Positions 13,022-21,717 of a stretch of 64,000 nucleotides of DNA are shown piece by piece (the stretch's first letter is position 1; every line of letters starts with the position of its first letter). The notes under the pieces were generated by a model. The model made no database searches. It was not told the origin of the DNA and saw only the letters and a program-made list of their open reading frames with translations. Made by a program: the position numbers and the translations under genes. Source of the DNA: a virus; the IMG/VR virus record IMGVR_UViG_3300040801_001224, positions 264,097 through 328,096 of that record. One strand, 5' to 3'.

Positions 13022-13249
13022 ATGAAAGTATTTGATGACATGATTCGCAATAAGGTAAACTACCATATCGTTGATCCCTGGGTTAACGGGCAAGATGCTT
13101 ACTTTGAAGAATTGGAAAAAAGTGATGTAAGCGGCAAGCTGGAATACGGTGGTGAAGTTTTCCATGTAGAATATCAATCTGGCGGTGGCCGTGGGATGGG
13201 AGAATACCCAGCCACATACACTATCGCAATGTTACGCAAATTTTACTAA
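13022..13249 (+). CDS. hypothetical protein, 75 aa
   Basis: ATG 13022 chosen over a TTG at 13016. 31-nt leader with GTGAG. Gly-rich turn GGGRGMGEYPATYT near the C-terminus. Unknown. Confidence 0.6.
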   Translation: MKVFDDMIRNKVNYHIVDPWVNGQDAYFEELEKSDVSGKLEYGGEVFHVEYQSGGGRGMGEYPATYTIAMLRKFY

Positions 13250-13269
13250 ATAAGTTTTATTCGCATTTA

Positions 13270-13277
13270 GGTAAATA
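13270..13277 (+). promoter_or_regulatory. late-type promoter GGTAAATA, leaderless
   Basis: Ends 5 nt before ATG 13283. Confidence 0.55.
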
Positions 13278-13282
13278 ATAGC

Positions 13283-13465
13283 ATGATAGTCTGTGTTTGC
13301 GCTAATAAACGTGAAAGAGAAATAATTGATTTTATTAGAGATGGCTCTACGTTTGAAGATCTACAGAAAGAACTGGGCGTATGCTGTAATTGTTGTTGCT
13401 GTAAAGAAGTACTAACTGAGATGATTGAAAAACATGGAAATATCGTCAACGGGCTACGAAGTTAA
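13283..13465 (+). CDS. bfd: bacterioferritin-associated ferredoxin (Bfd)-like [2Fe-2S] protein
   Basis: 60 aa. Starts MIVCVCANKREREI like the CxC of Bfd, has a central helix DGSTFEDLQKEL, then a Cys cluster GVCCNCCCCKEVL that supplies the second Cys pair, and a C-terminal helix. Bfd delivers electrons to bacterioferritin to release stored iron. A phage copy could mobilise host iron for its own Fe enzymes such as the 2OG oxygenase. The Cys cluster has six Cys, more than the four needed. Its last 32 bases overlap the next gene in another frame. Confidence 0.7.
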   Translation: MIVCVCANKREREIIDFIRDGSTFEDLQKELGVCCNCCCCKEVLTEMIEKHGNIVNGLRS

Positions 13466-13622
13466 ATTCAACACTGATTGGGGCATTGACAAAGATCAGG
13501 CATTCATCCTCCTTGAAGACTATCAGGATGACATTAAAAGCATAAGAGAATGCTCTGGTAATCTATATGTTAGGTTCAAGGATAACGAAACCAAATTGGC
13601 ATTCCTATTAGCACACCTCTAA
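13434..13622 (+). CDS. FKL-box family protein
   Basis: 62 aa. ATG 13434 lies inside the Bfd gene; an in-frame TTG at 13425 is less likely. Ends YVRFKDNETKLAFLLAHL, a divergent FKL box at the very C-terminus. Preceded by a helix (DQAFILLEDYQDD) and a strand, the usual order in this family. Confidence 0.6.
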   Translation: MEISSTGYEVKFNTDWGIDKDQAFILLEDYQDDIKSIRECSGNLYVRFKDNETKLAFLLAHL

Positions 13623-13629
13623 AATTATC

Positions 13630-13658
13630 TTGACAGAATTCACAAAATAGCGTATAAT
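13630..13658 (+). promoter_or_regulatory. sigma70-type promoter, leaderless
   Basis: TTGACA 13630-13635, N17, TATAAT 13653-13658; ATG 13665 follows after 6 nt. The spacer lacks the AACCACTT element. Confidence 0.8.
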
Positions 13659-13664
13659 AGACAT

Positions 13665-14465
13665 ATGAAAGTAGCAATTGTGGGCTATGGCTTTGTCGGG
13701 AGAGCTGTGGATGCCGCGTACATAAATACCGACGTTGAAATGCTTATTGTGGATCCCCACAGTTCTGACGCCACCCACACATTAGAACAAGCTTGTGCTG
13801 AAGCAGATGTGTTCTTTGTTTGTGTTCCTACCCCACCTAAAGAAGATGGTAGTTGTGATGCTAGTATAGTTGACGGAGTTTTACGCAAATTGAGCGCATG
13901 TAAGTGCCAGAAAAAACTGGTTATCCTAAAAAGCACATTAACGCCTGACTACCTGGAAGTAATGAAAGAGTACAAGCTTAAGCTCGTATATAATCCAGAG
14001 TTCTTGCGTGAAAGCCATTATGTTGAAGATTATTTGAATACAGAAGTACACATAATGGGTGGTCTCAAAGAACATGTTGACGAAGCAAAACAAATACTGG
14101 CACTGTCTAACTGTAGGAGCAACCGGGTATTCTGGTGCCACCAGGGAAACGCAAGTTTAGCAAAGTATGCGATAAACAGTTTTTTAGCTATGAAAACTGT
14201 GTTTATGAATGAGATGTACGAACTACAAAAAAATATTGAAACAAAAGGTTCTTATGAAGAGTTCATACAACTCATGAGCCTAGATTCCAGAATCGGAGAC
14301 AGTCACATGAATGTGCCGGGACCAGATGGTTATTATGGCTTTGGGGGCAAGTGTTTCCCAAAAGACACGAAGGCATTGATTGAATATGCCAAGAAGTTAG
14401 GCTGTGAAGTACAGACCATTGAGCAAGCATGTATTAAAAACGAAAAAATTAGAAAGAAAGCGTGA
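13665..14465 (+). CDS. ugd: UDP-glucose/nucleotide-sugar 6-dehydrogenase, short form
   Basis: 266 aa. NAD-binding G7-Y-G-F-V-G12, CVPTPPKEDGS, the LVYNPEFLRES block, central helix with AKYAINSFLAMK and catalytic Cys in YYGFGGKCFPKDT. It oxidises a UDP- or GDP-sugar to the uronate. Usual enzymes have 390-450 aa; here the C-terminal Rossmann domain that binds the nucleotide sugar is missing. Such truncated forms occur in large phages. Possible role: supplying uronic-acid sugar for virion or surface glycans, matching the glycosyltransferase-like gene at 48744. Confidence 0.85.
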   Translation: MKVAIVGYGFVGRAVDAAYINTDVEMLIVDPHSSDATHTLEQACAEADVFFVCVPTPPKEDGSCDASIVDGVLRKLSACKCQKKLVILKSTLTPDYLEVMKEYKLKLVYNPEFLRESHYVEDYLNTEVHIMGGLKEHVDEAKQILALSNCRSNRVFWCHQGNASLAKYAINSFLAMKTVFMNEMYELQKNIETKGSYEEFIQLMSLDSRIGDSHMNVPGPDGYYGFGGKCFPKDTKALIEYAKKLGCEVQTIEQACIKNEKIRKKA

Positions 14466-14496
14466 CATAGTTCACATTAAATTACACGGTATTATG

Positions 14497-14504
14497 GATA
14501 AATA
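14497..14504 (+). promoter_or_regulatory. late-type promoter GATAAATA
   Basis: 27 nt upstream of ATG 14531 (PilY1-like). Confidence 0.5.
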
Positions 14505-14530
14505 CGGGAAAGGTAACCAGGGAATTGGCA

Positions 14531-17500
14531 ATGAACAAGTTAAAACTACTGTTATTAACAGCATTTCTTACACTATCATTGGGTGCTGATGATACAGAAA
14601 TATATCAATCAAATGTAAATAATAATTCTGGCGAGAAACCAAAGGTCTTAATTATATTTGATAATTCATCAAGTATGGTGACTAACAACGTAACACAGCA
14701 AGCAGTTGCGTATAATCCAAGCATAGATTACAATGGCAGTTTTCGTGATGACCGAATATATTGGTCCACAACAGGGACACCATCTGGCAATAACTATTTT
14801 AATGCTGGCCGTAACCGTTGTGCTGAATCATACGGACCATTAGCGGCTGAAGGCTTCTTTCAGACCAGGGCGCAACGTTGGCGTAGTAGTGGGCGTTTTG
14901 GTGGGTCATGGCGAAACCTAAGTCGCCGGGTAACAACACCGGTTCACGTTGATTGTGAAGCAGATGTGATCGCTGGCAATGTTGGCAATGGCAGTGGACA
15001 GAGTGATGGTCTTCCCTCACCAACTGGTCCTTACGGCGGCACTGGTAACGTCAACTGGGGTGGCAACTCTTATACATTCTATACAGGCAACTACCTAAAC
15101 TGGTTCTTTAACGCCAGCACAGTTGAATCGACACGTTTAGCAGTAGCACAAGACGTAATACGTGACCTGGTATCTGCTAATACTGGCATTGATTTTGGCC
15201 TGATGATATTCAACAATAACTCTGACTCACGTTGGGACGGTGGTCGAATCGTTAACTCCATTGTAGAAGGTGACGACGGAACACAGAGACAGTCCATATT
15301 AAACAACATTGGACTGATAAATCCAAAAACCGGATCGCCATCTACCTTCACCCCACTATGTGAAACAACGTATGAAGCGTATCGTTATATGAGTGGACAG
15401 AGTGTTGTATTTGCCAATGAGATAAGATTAGGTGAAGACACTATACCCAAGGACCCTAAGGCTGAAAGCCCACTAGGTGTATACGATTCACCTGCTACGG
15501 ACTGTGCTTTTACGTATATCATTCTAATGACAGACGGACAGCCAACTCGCGATGAGTCAGCAAATCAGTTCATACGTGATCTGACAGGCAAGGATTGTCT
15601 AACATATGGTAATACCACAAGTTGTCTACCAATAATCGCAGAATACATGGCTAATACTGATCTAGACAATGACACAACTAATGGTAACCAGTATGCTATT
15701 ACGTATACCATTGGATTTACTACTGACCAGGAACTTTTACAGGATACAGCACGTTTGGGCAAGGGACAATACTTTACTGCTAATGATACAGCAAGTCTAA
15801 CGGCGGCTTTCCAGGGTGCTATTACAGCCATCCTATCCACTAATTCAGCATTCACTTCACCAGCAGTAGCAGTGGACACGTTCAGCCGAACAGAGTCACG
15901 TGACGATATATTCTTTGCTATGTTTGAGCCAAGTGACACAACTAACTGGCCAGGCAACATCAAACGTCTACGATTAGCAGATAGTTCTGGTGATAAAATA
16001 CTAGTGGATGTCAATGGAGATCCTGCCCTCGATCCTTCTACCGGACGTATCAGAGACACGGCACAGACGTACTGGTCACCAAACATAGATGGCAATCAGG
16101 TAACTGAGGGTGGTGTGGGTGAGCTATTAGCTAGGCGTGATCCTGATACTCGTGAGATTTACACTAACACTGGAACCGGTGGTTCATTAGAAGACTTTGA
16201 TGATGTTGCGTTCGATGTTGGTGCGTTTGGTGTCACAGATATAAATCAAGTGTATGATGAATTTAACGTAACTAACGCCATACAACTAACAGATTTGATC
16301 CTTTGGTCAGCTGGTTATGATGTTGATGACGAAAATAACAATGGTGACCGAACTGATGCGAGACCCTGGATACTTGCCGACATGCTACACTCAAAGCCTC
16401 TAGCTATCAACTATGGCGCAACAGGCGGTGTGTACGATAAAGACAACCCAAATATCAAGCTAGTAGTAGGCACTAATGGCGGTTTCTTCCACATGTTCAG
16501 CACTGACACCGGTGTAGAAGATTGGGCATTCTTCCCTAAAGAACTCAGCAGTATGTTGTTGGAAAGACGTGCTGAACGTGTGACTGCTGATAACGTATAT
16601 GGCATTGATGCTTCACCAGTTGTTTATATACTGGACAAAGAGCTTGACGGCACTATTGACGCCAGTGACGGTGACCGAGTTTATGTGTACTTTGGGTTAC
16701 GTAGAGGAGGTAGCATACTATACGCTTTAGATATCACTGACCCAGGTAGCCCAGAGTTCTTATTTAAAATCGACAGGAACACAACTGGTTTTAGTCTATT
16801 AGGACAAACTTGGAGTGAGCCATTGGTGACTACAATATCAGGACACGATGGTCCAGTGCTAATCTTTGGTGCTGGCTACGACACAAATAAGGACGCAACT
16901 GGCGTTGGTACGCCAGACAGTGTGGGCTTGGGTGTCTATGTCGTTGACGCAATCACCGGTCAACTGTTACGCAGTGTGACGCCAGCCGCTACAACTAACA
17001 CCAACCTACAAGCACCTATACAGCACAGTGTACCAAGTAATATTGCTGGCATAGATTCAAATGGTGGTGGTAATACCGACAGACTATACTTTGGTGACAC
17101 TGGCGGTAACTTATGGCGTGTGGATATGCTTGGTGACCTTGACGAACAGAAATGGCGTGTCACTAAACTGGCTGATGTTAATGACGGAACGACGGCTGGT
17201 GATAGACGTTTCTTCAACGAACCGGATGTTGTTAGAACTAAGAGTACGCTATGTTTAGACGACGAGTGTACCCAAGTCGCTAATGTAAACTATGATGCGG
17301 TATTGATCGGTAGTGGTGACAGGACAAATCCTAACGCCACTGATGTAGCCAACGAGTTCTATATGTTCCGTGACTTCCAAACTGGAGCTTACAGTACTGA
17401 CATAGCGGATTGCGATGATGACACAATCGTTGAATACAGATGCGACCTACCAATCACACCTGATGATTTGTATGACGCAACCACTGACATTGTTGGCACT

Positions 17501-17917
17501 GACGAAATAGCAGAAAAGAAACTACGTAAGTCTATGGGATGGCGTATTGGATTGAATGCTGTTGGTGAAAAAGCATTGTCCGAAAGTATAACGTTAGGCG
17601 GCACAGTGTTCTTCACAACGTTCTCACCAGACCCACAGTTAGTGAGTGTTTGTGTGCCATTGCCAGGACAGGGTCGCTTATATGCTGTTCGGGTTTCCGA
17701 TGCATCTGCAACCAAAGACTTCAACAATGACGGTAACTTGGATAGAGAGTCATTACTGGGTAGCTTAATACCAGATGCACCCAGCTTACACTTTGGTGAT
17801 GATGGGTTTATCCGTTTATTATTCCCGAGTGGCGGTGGTTTATCAGACACCAACCCTGTTAACAGTGGGGAGAGTTTGCCTGGCTTATATAGCATATACT
17901 GGTGGAGAGCTGAATGA
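14531..17917 (+). CDS. pilY1: PilY1/PilC-like type IV pilus adhesin homologue
   Basis: 1128 aa from ATG 14531, close to the roughly 1160 aa of bacterial PilY1. Signal peptide MNKLKLLLLTAFLTLSLGA. Residues about 38-440 form a VWA-like domain with a MIDAS-type FDNSSSM, TPLCETTYEAYRYM, and IILMTDGQPTRD. The C-terminal half is a PilY1-type beta-propeller: LILWSAGYDVDDENNNG, ILADMLHSKPLAINYG, VVGTNGGFFHMF, WAFFPKEL, YGIDASPVVY, VYVYFGLRRGG and LIFGAGYD. Acidic Asp/Asn loops may bind calcium. PilY1 primes pilus assembly, caps the tip and senses surfaces. In a phage it could act as a virion adhesin or alter host pili. No other pilus gene is nearby. Confidence 0.85.
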   Translation: MNKLKLLLLTAFLTLSLGADDTEIYQSNVNNNSGEKPKVLIIFDNSSSMVTNNVTQQAVAYNPSIDYNGSFRDDRIYWSTTGTPSGNNYFNAGRNRCAESYGPLAAEGFFQTRAQRWRSSGRFGGSWRNLSRRVTTPVHVDCEADVIAGNVGNGSGQSDGLPSPTGPYGGTGNVNWGGNSYTFYTGNYLNWFFNASTVESTRLAVAQDVIRDLVSANTGIDFGLMIFNNNSDSRWDGGRIVNSIVEGDDGTQRQSILNNIGLINPKTGSPSTFTPLCETTYEAYRYMSGQSVVFANEIRLGEDTIPKDPKAESPLGVYDSPATDCAFTYIILMTDGQPTRDESANQFIRDLTGKDCLTYGNTTSCLPIIAEYMANTDLDNDTTNGNQYAITYTIGFTTDQELLQDTARLGKGQYFTANDTASLTAAFQGAITAILSTNSAFTSPAVAVDTFSRTESRDDIFFAMFEPSDTTNWPGNIKRLRLADSSGDKILVDVNGDPALDPSTGRIRDTAQTYWSPNIDGNQVTEGGVGELLARRDPDTREIYTNTGTGGSLEDFDDVAFDVGAFGVTDINQVYDEFNVTNAIQLTDLILWSAGYDVDDENNNGDRTDARPWILADMLHSKPLAINYGATGGVYDKDNPNIKLVVGTNGGFFHMFSTDTGVEDWAFFPKELSSMLLERRAERVTADNVYGIDASPVVYILDKELDGTIDASDGDRVYVYFGLRRGGSILYALDITDPGSPEFLFKIDRNTTGFSLLGQTWSEPLVTTISGHDGPVLIFGAGYDTNKDATGVGTPDSVGLGVYVVDAITGQLLRSVTPAATTNTNLQAPIQHSVPSNIAGIDSNGGGNTDRLYFGDTGGNLWRVDMLGDLDEQKWRVTKLADVNDGTTAGDRRFFNEPDVVRTKSTLCLDDECTQVANVNYDAVLIGSGDRTNPNATDVANEFYMFRDFQTGAYSTDIADCDDDTIVEYRCDLPITPDDLYDATTDIVGTDEIAEKKLRKSMGWRIGLNAVGEKALSESITLGGTVFFTTFSPDPQLVSVCVPLPGQGRLYAVRVSDASATKDFNNDGNLDRESLLGSLIPDAPSLHFGDDGFIRLLFPSGGGLSDTNPVNSGESLPGLYSIYWWRAE

Positions 17918-18114
17918 TAACACTTAAATTCTGTAAAAATGTAGATATGTGTTTTTCTGAATATACTGCTTTTGTCAAACATTACAATATAGATGAGACA
18001 TGTGGCATTGACGAGGATGACCAGTATATACTCGTCACTGTTGATAAAGAATTCGCAGACGAAGATCTACTGGCTATGGCTCTAGTTCATGGAGTCATAG
18101 CTACAAGGGATTGA
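17914..18114 (+). CDS. FKL-box family protein, divergent
   Basis: 66 aa, ATGA overlap with pilY1. Acidic; EFADEDLLAMALVHG at residues 47-61 corresponds to the FKL box with M-A-L in place of F-K-L. Translation is probably coupled to the PilY1-like gene. Confidence 0.55.
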   Translation: MITLKFCKNVDMCFSEYTAFVKHYNIDETCGIDEDDQYILVTVDKEFADEDLLAMALVHGVIATRD

Positions 18115-18139
18115 CACAACCACTATAATGCTGTATAAT
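18111..18139 (+). promoter_or_regulatory. sigma70-type promoter for uvdE
   Basis: TTGACA 18111-18116, N17 with AACCACT, TATAAT 18134-18139. The -35 overlaps the stop of the upstream gene. Confidence 0.78.
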
Positions 18140-18168
18140 GTACTTATTGTATATTATGGAGTATTATA

Positions 18169-19203
18169 TTGACAACTAAACGTATCGGCTTTGCTTGTAA
18201 GTATATGGTTGAAGACCAGACGCAAACAAAGAAACTATTAGAAGAACAGCAACGTCCACTCAACACTCGCTCTACGACCAACACGTGGTTACAGAAGCAA
18301 TCATATGGTGATGCTATAGAACGTTTATACAGCATTGTTAACCATAACTTAGACAGTGTTAAACGCCAGTTAGAATACGTTGATTCTCTGGGCAACGATA
18401 ACCTACGCATGATGCGTATTAGCAGTGACTTACTGCCATTCTATACACACGCTGATTGGCGTGATTTGTACAAGAATCGCACTTTTTTAGACGTTATTGA
18501 GCGCAAATTTGCCGACATTGGTAAATATTCACGTGACAAAGACATACGCCTCAGTTTCCACCCAGGACAATTCACATGCCTTGCCAGTGACAGACCCGAA
18601 GTTGTTGAACGCTCTATTGAAGAGTTTGAATACCATGTTGACATGGTGCGCTGGATGGGTTATGGTCAACGATTCCAAGACTTTAAGTGTAACGTACATA
18701 TCGGCGGCCGTTTAGGTCCTGACGGTATTCGTGCCGTTTACCCACGTTTGAGTACAGAGGCTAAGAATGTCATCACGCTCGAGAATGACGAGATGTCATG
18801 GGGCTTAAACAGTGTCCTGTCACTGAGCGATATTATACCGGTGGTTATGGATCTACATCATCATTGGGTACGCAATGGTGAATATATACAGCCAGACGAT
18901 GACCGGGTAAAGCAGGTTATAGATTCGTGGCGTGGTGTACGTCCTACGATGCACTATAGTTATAGTAGAGACGAAGCATTGCCCGAAGGTTTTGACCATA
19001 CCACACTACCGGACATGGCCCAGTTACTTGAGCAAGGACATAAGAAGCAGAAGCTTAGAGCTCACAGTGATTTTTATCCGAACGAGTTGGCTAACCGGTG
19101 GGCGTTGAGCTTCTGGCCTTACTTTGACATTATGTGTGAGTCAAAGTGTAAGAACTTAGCAAGCATTAAATTGTATGAGTTCTGGGAAAATAACATAAAA
19201 TAA
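18169..19203 (+). CDS. uvsE: UV damage endonuclease (UvdE/UvsE)
   Basis: 344 aa. The start is TTG 18169 with ATGGAG 6-10 nt upstream; the next ATG would lose the conserved RIGFACKYM. Family blocks are in order: IGFACKYM, LYSIVNHNL, LRMMRISSDLLPFYTH, IRLSFHPGQFTCLAS, CNVHIGGRLGPDG, ITLENDEMSWGL, VVMDLHHHWV, HYSYSRDE and RAHSDFYPNELANRW. These carry the His/Glu/Asp residues of the trinuclear metal site in a TIM barrel. The enzyme nicks 5' to UV photoproducts, here protecting phage DNA in sunlit water. Own sigma70-type promoter. Confidence 0.92.
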   Translation: MTTKRIGFACKYMVEDQTQTKKLLEEQQRPLNTRSTTNTWLQKQSYGDAIERLYSIVNHNLDSVKRQLEYVDSLGNDNLRMMRISSDLLPFYTHADWRDLYKNRTFLDVIERKFADIGKYSRDKDIRLSFHPGQFTCLASDRPEVVERSIEEFEYHVDMVRWMGYGQRFQDFKCNVHIGGRLGPDGIRAVYPRLSTEAKNVITLENDEMSWGLNSVLSLSDIIPVVMDLHHHWVRNGEYIQPDDDRVKQVIDSWRGVRPTMHYSYSRDEALPEGFDHTTLPDMAQLLEQGHKKQKLRAHSDFYPNELANRWALSFWPYFDIMCESKCKNLASIKLYEFWENNIK

Positions 19204-19206
19204 GTA

Positions 19207-19235
19207 TTGACAAAACGTTATACTTGTAGTATAAT
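19207..19235 (+). promoter_or_regulatory. sigma70-type promoter
   Basis: TTGACA 19207-19212, N17, TATAAT 19230-19235; followed by an AAGGAG site and ATG 19261. Confidence 0.8.
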
Positions 19236-19260
19236 AGAATATAGAATTAAGGAGTGATAA

Positions 19261-19818
19261 ATGAAGATATCATTACGTAAGGCGAATGCCCTTCAGCATT
19301 CAATTAACGAGGTCATCCGTGACCTAGATTTTAACGCTGGTGTCAGCATTAACGAGTTCGAAGATTTTCGTACTCAAATTAACACTGCTAATGAGCAGTA
19401 TTCCACGAACTTTGATCGTCGTGAATCACTGTTAAATGTTTTATTTGGCATTCGCAAGCTGGTTGCGAGAGCAAACGTTGAAGCTGGAATTTCAGACAAG
19501 CTGGCGGATGTCGCTCTATTGGAGAAGCGCATCCAGAACAGCAATGAAGTCGCTACAAAGAACGCACGTTTAAGTGATGCTGTAATCGAGGGTAAAGTTG
19601 AAAAACTAAAGGCCAGTGAAGATCGTTACAGCTTCCGTGAAGGGGTTGACACCACTGTCTTTACAGACATTAACATATCGGATGCTCGTGACCGTGTGCG
19701 TAAGTTCAAGCGTCAGAAGCAACGATTACAGGACGAGCTATTAGAGCTCAATGTCCGAACTGAGATCGTTTTAGACGATGATTCAGTCAAAGTTTTAGAA
19801 GGCGAAAGCTTAATCTAA
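19261..19818 (+). CDS. coiled-coil hypothetical protein, 185 aa
   Basis: Own promoter and strong AAGGAG. Mostly helical, with heptad-like stretches (AVIEGKVEKLKASEDR, DRVRKFKRQKQRLQDELLEL). It looks like a small structural or scaffolding-type protein, but I recognise no family. Confidence 0.65.
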   Translation: MKISLRKANALQHSINEVIRDLDFNAGVSINEFEDFRTQINTANEQYSTNFDRRESLLNVLFGIRKLVARANVEAGISDKLADVALLEKRIQNSNEVATKNARLSDAVIEGKVEKLKASEDRYSFREGVDTTVFTDINISDARDRVRKFKRQKQRLQDELLELNVRTEIVLDDDSVKVLEGESLI

Positions 19819-20111
19819 AAACGGCTCTGCGGAGCCACCCGAGTCAGGCAAGAAACGAGGATAGACAACCGTGTAGTTACGGAGAGTGTTTACACTCTAT
19901 TAACTAATACATATGATGAGATCGAGCCTGTATGTATGTGTGCTTAGATGAATGAAGACTTGCACATTGCTACACACGAATAGGCAGGCCCCTGCACATT
20001 GCGTTTTGTGTATTGCGCGAACAGTTTTTGAAGCCGAGTGCCTTAAACTGCCGATTGCACCTTGCTTTGTCTATTACTCACTTGCCTTGACTCTTTTTAT
20101 TATGGTGTTGT
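19819..20111 (+). other. 293-bp gene-free region with phased GCA-N3-TGC repeats
   Basis: No ORF. A GC-rich hairpin GGCTC-TGCG-GAGCC (19823-19836) follows the upstream gene and may terminate its transcript. Then a hairpin AGAGTGT/ACACTCT near 19890-19905. Three copies of TGCA[C]NTTGC start at 19961, 19993 and 20056 (TGCACATTGC twice, TGCACCTTGC once). Each contains the inverted GCA-N3-TGC, spaced 32 and 63 bp, about 3 and 6 helical turns. This looks like a protein-binding array or a structured RNA. Confidence 0.45.
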
Positions 20112-20381
20112 ATGTTATACGTTTATGAATGGCAGTTTATTTTTGATGATCCCTTACATCTATTTAAACCAGGATATATCGAAGAACTAAGCAAAACTGC
20201 CAGCAAATATCATGGTCAGTTAGTTCTCGCAAGAGACGAAGACTATGCCCTTGTGGAATTTGAGACTAAACAAGATGTTATGGCATTTATAATGTCTACT
20301 GACGCAAAAGGGACGGCTGAACGTAATCCACATTACGACACAATACTTGAATATCAGAAAACACATAGGGTAGTTAAATGA
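20112..20381 (+). CDS. FKL-box family protein, divergent
   Basis: 89 aa. First gene of a seven-gene string ending at 21663. VEFETKQDVMAFIMSTD near residues 48-64 corresponds to the FKL box. The N-terminal half carries YVYEWQFIFDDP. Overlaps the next start as ATGA. Confidence 0.6.
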   Translation: MLYVYEWQFIFDDPLHLFKPGYIEELSKTASKYHGQLVLARDEDYALVEFETKQDVMAFIMSTDAKGTAERNPHYDTILEYQKTHRVVK

Positions 20382-20704
20382 GTGATTGGACACCAGATAG
20401 TTGGGTAGTAGTCAAACTACCAGATAGTATTGCGCCAGGAGCTTTCAAAGTAATAGGCGGTTGGTCTGGTGGCTATTTATATGGTGATAGTTGGCGTGTA
20501 AACAGTGGCATCAGCAAAGTTAAGCATGAAGGTGATTACTGGCTGTTTGAAGGATTTAGCGGTTCCACATATCGTTGCCACAAAGGCGCTTGCCGGGTGA
20601 CAATGGCAATGGGTGAACCAATTGCTACCTTTGAAAAACATGGTTCAGAAATAATGGAAGACCGGGATAATTGGTTAAGCCTTAATAAAGAAATTATAGC
20701 ATGA
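20378..20704 (+). CDS. hypothetical protein, 108 aa
   Basis: ATGA-coupled at both ends. Beta-rich with Trp/Gly (WSGGYLYGDSWRVNSG, YWLFEGFSGSTYRCHKG). Similar small proteins are common in T4-like phages, as far as I remember the pattern; function unknown. Confidence 0.65.
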   Translation: MSDWTPDSWVVVKLPDSIAPGAFKVIGGWSGGYLYGDSWRVNSGISKVKHEGDYWLFEGFSGSTYRCHKGACRVTMAMGEPIATFEKHGSEIMEDRDNWLSLNKEIIA

Positions 20705-20793
20705 GCAAACATGGCACAGAATTTTATAAACTTGCGACTAAGATATTAGTTGTGTTTATTGTCTGTGTCGTTATTATGGAGAGCTTGTTTTGA
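20701..20793 (+). CDS. 30-aa single-span membrane peptide
   Basis: ATGA overlap with upstream gene and TTGA overlap with the next. Sequence is a short basic head (MSKHGTEFYKLATK) and a hydrophobic span ILVVFIVCVVIM. Coupling at both ends supports it as a real gene. Confidence 0.55.
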   Translation: MSKHGTEFYKLATKILVVFIVCVVIMESLF

Positions 20794-20990
20794 ACGTAAA
20801 AGACGCCATTAAAATACTTGAAAAGTTAGATCCAGAATCCCAGTTACGCATAAAGACAAACGAGCCATCACTTGGTAGGCTATCTTCAACAGAAGTGTGT
20901 GGGATTGTCAATGGCATAGATTGGGATGCTGGCAAAGTTTTCTTTTATCCTGCCACACCATTGTATAAGGAGAAACCAGAATGCGAGTAA
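20790..20990 (+). CDS. hypothetical protein, 66 aa
   Basis: TTG start at 20790 with GGAGA 7-11 nt upstream and a 4-nt overlap with the previous stop. N-terminal helix DAIKILEKLDPESQLRI. Unknown. Confidence 0.6.
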   Translation: MNVKDAIKILEKLDPESQLRIKTNEPSLGRLSSTEVCGIVNGIDWDAGKVFFYPATPLYKEKPECE

Positions 20991-21193
20991 GGAGCTCAAT
21001 TGGAGAGGCTGAGAACCCCACAGTTACAAAATACAAGAAGATGTTAGAAGCGATGCATTCTGAAAATAAGTTACTGAAAGCTAAACTTGCTATTGCTGAG
21101 GATTTATGTCGTGGTGAAGGTGGCGATCTACATAAGAGATTCCGCTCACGCACTAGCAATAAACATTTCATTAAAAAACACCTTAAGGGATGA
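20981..21193 (+). CDS. hypothetical coiled-coil protein, 70 aa
   Basis: Overlaps the upstream gene by 10 nt with AAGGAG just before. Basic, central helix KKMLEAMHSENKLLKAKLAIAEDL. Unknown. Confidence 0.55.
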   Translation: MRVRSSIGEAENPTVTKYKKMLEAMHSENKLLKAKLAIAEDLCRGEGGDLHKRFRSRTSNKHFIKKHLKG

Positions 21194-21195
21194 TT

Positions 21196-21663
21196 ATGAG
21201 AGTAATAGACGAGGATGCCCGAACATTAGAAGATATTTTCACAAACTACACATCAGTGCCACTGCCCAATCAGATGACGCTTGGTGACATGATTAGAAAG
21301 TGTTACTATATTGGCGAAAAGCTAATGGAGAAAAAGTTGTCTGGTGAACCTTTCTGGGATAAGGTCAGCTTTGATTTCGGAAACTATTCTCCTTCCGGTC
21401 TATGTAGTTGGCGAGGTTCTTACGAAGAACTGTCAATTGAACATTCAAATGATAGAATCACTTTTATTGAATTTCAGAAGATGATTGAAAACGCCAAGGG
21501 GCAATCGTTCGAAGGATGGAAGGGCGGTGAGTATACAATGGATGAAAATACTCCGGTCTGGGTCGCTGAAGCAGGAACAATGGGACATACTGTGGTACAT
21601 GATATCATTCTAACTGAAAACAATGGTGTTATCATTGAGACTCGGTTTGGAGAATACTCATAG
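21196..21663 (+). CDS. hypothetical protein, 155 aa
   Basis: ATG 21196 preferred over 21190 by spacing from AAGGG. Contains FWDKVSFDFGNYSPSGLCSWRGSYEEL, a distinctive block that looks conserved, and a C-terminal TMGHTVVHDIILTEN. I recall no function for it. Last gene before the redox operon. Confidence 0.6.
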   Translation: MRVIDEDARTLEDIFTNYTSVPLPNQMTLGDMIRKCYYIGEKLMEKKLSGEPFWDKVSFDFGNYSPSGLCSWRGSYEELSIEHSNDRITFIEFQKMIENAKGQSFEGWKGGEYTMDENTPVWVAEAGTMGHTVVHDIILTENNGVIIETRFGEYS

Positions 21664-21717
21664 GTTTTGCCTATAGTCGCAATAGGAACAAACAGTTAAA
21701 AAACCCCTTTTAATAGG

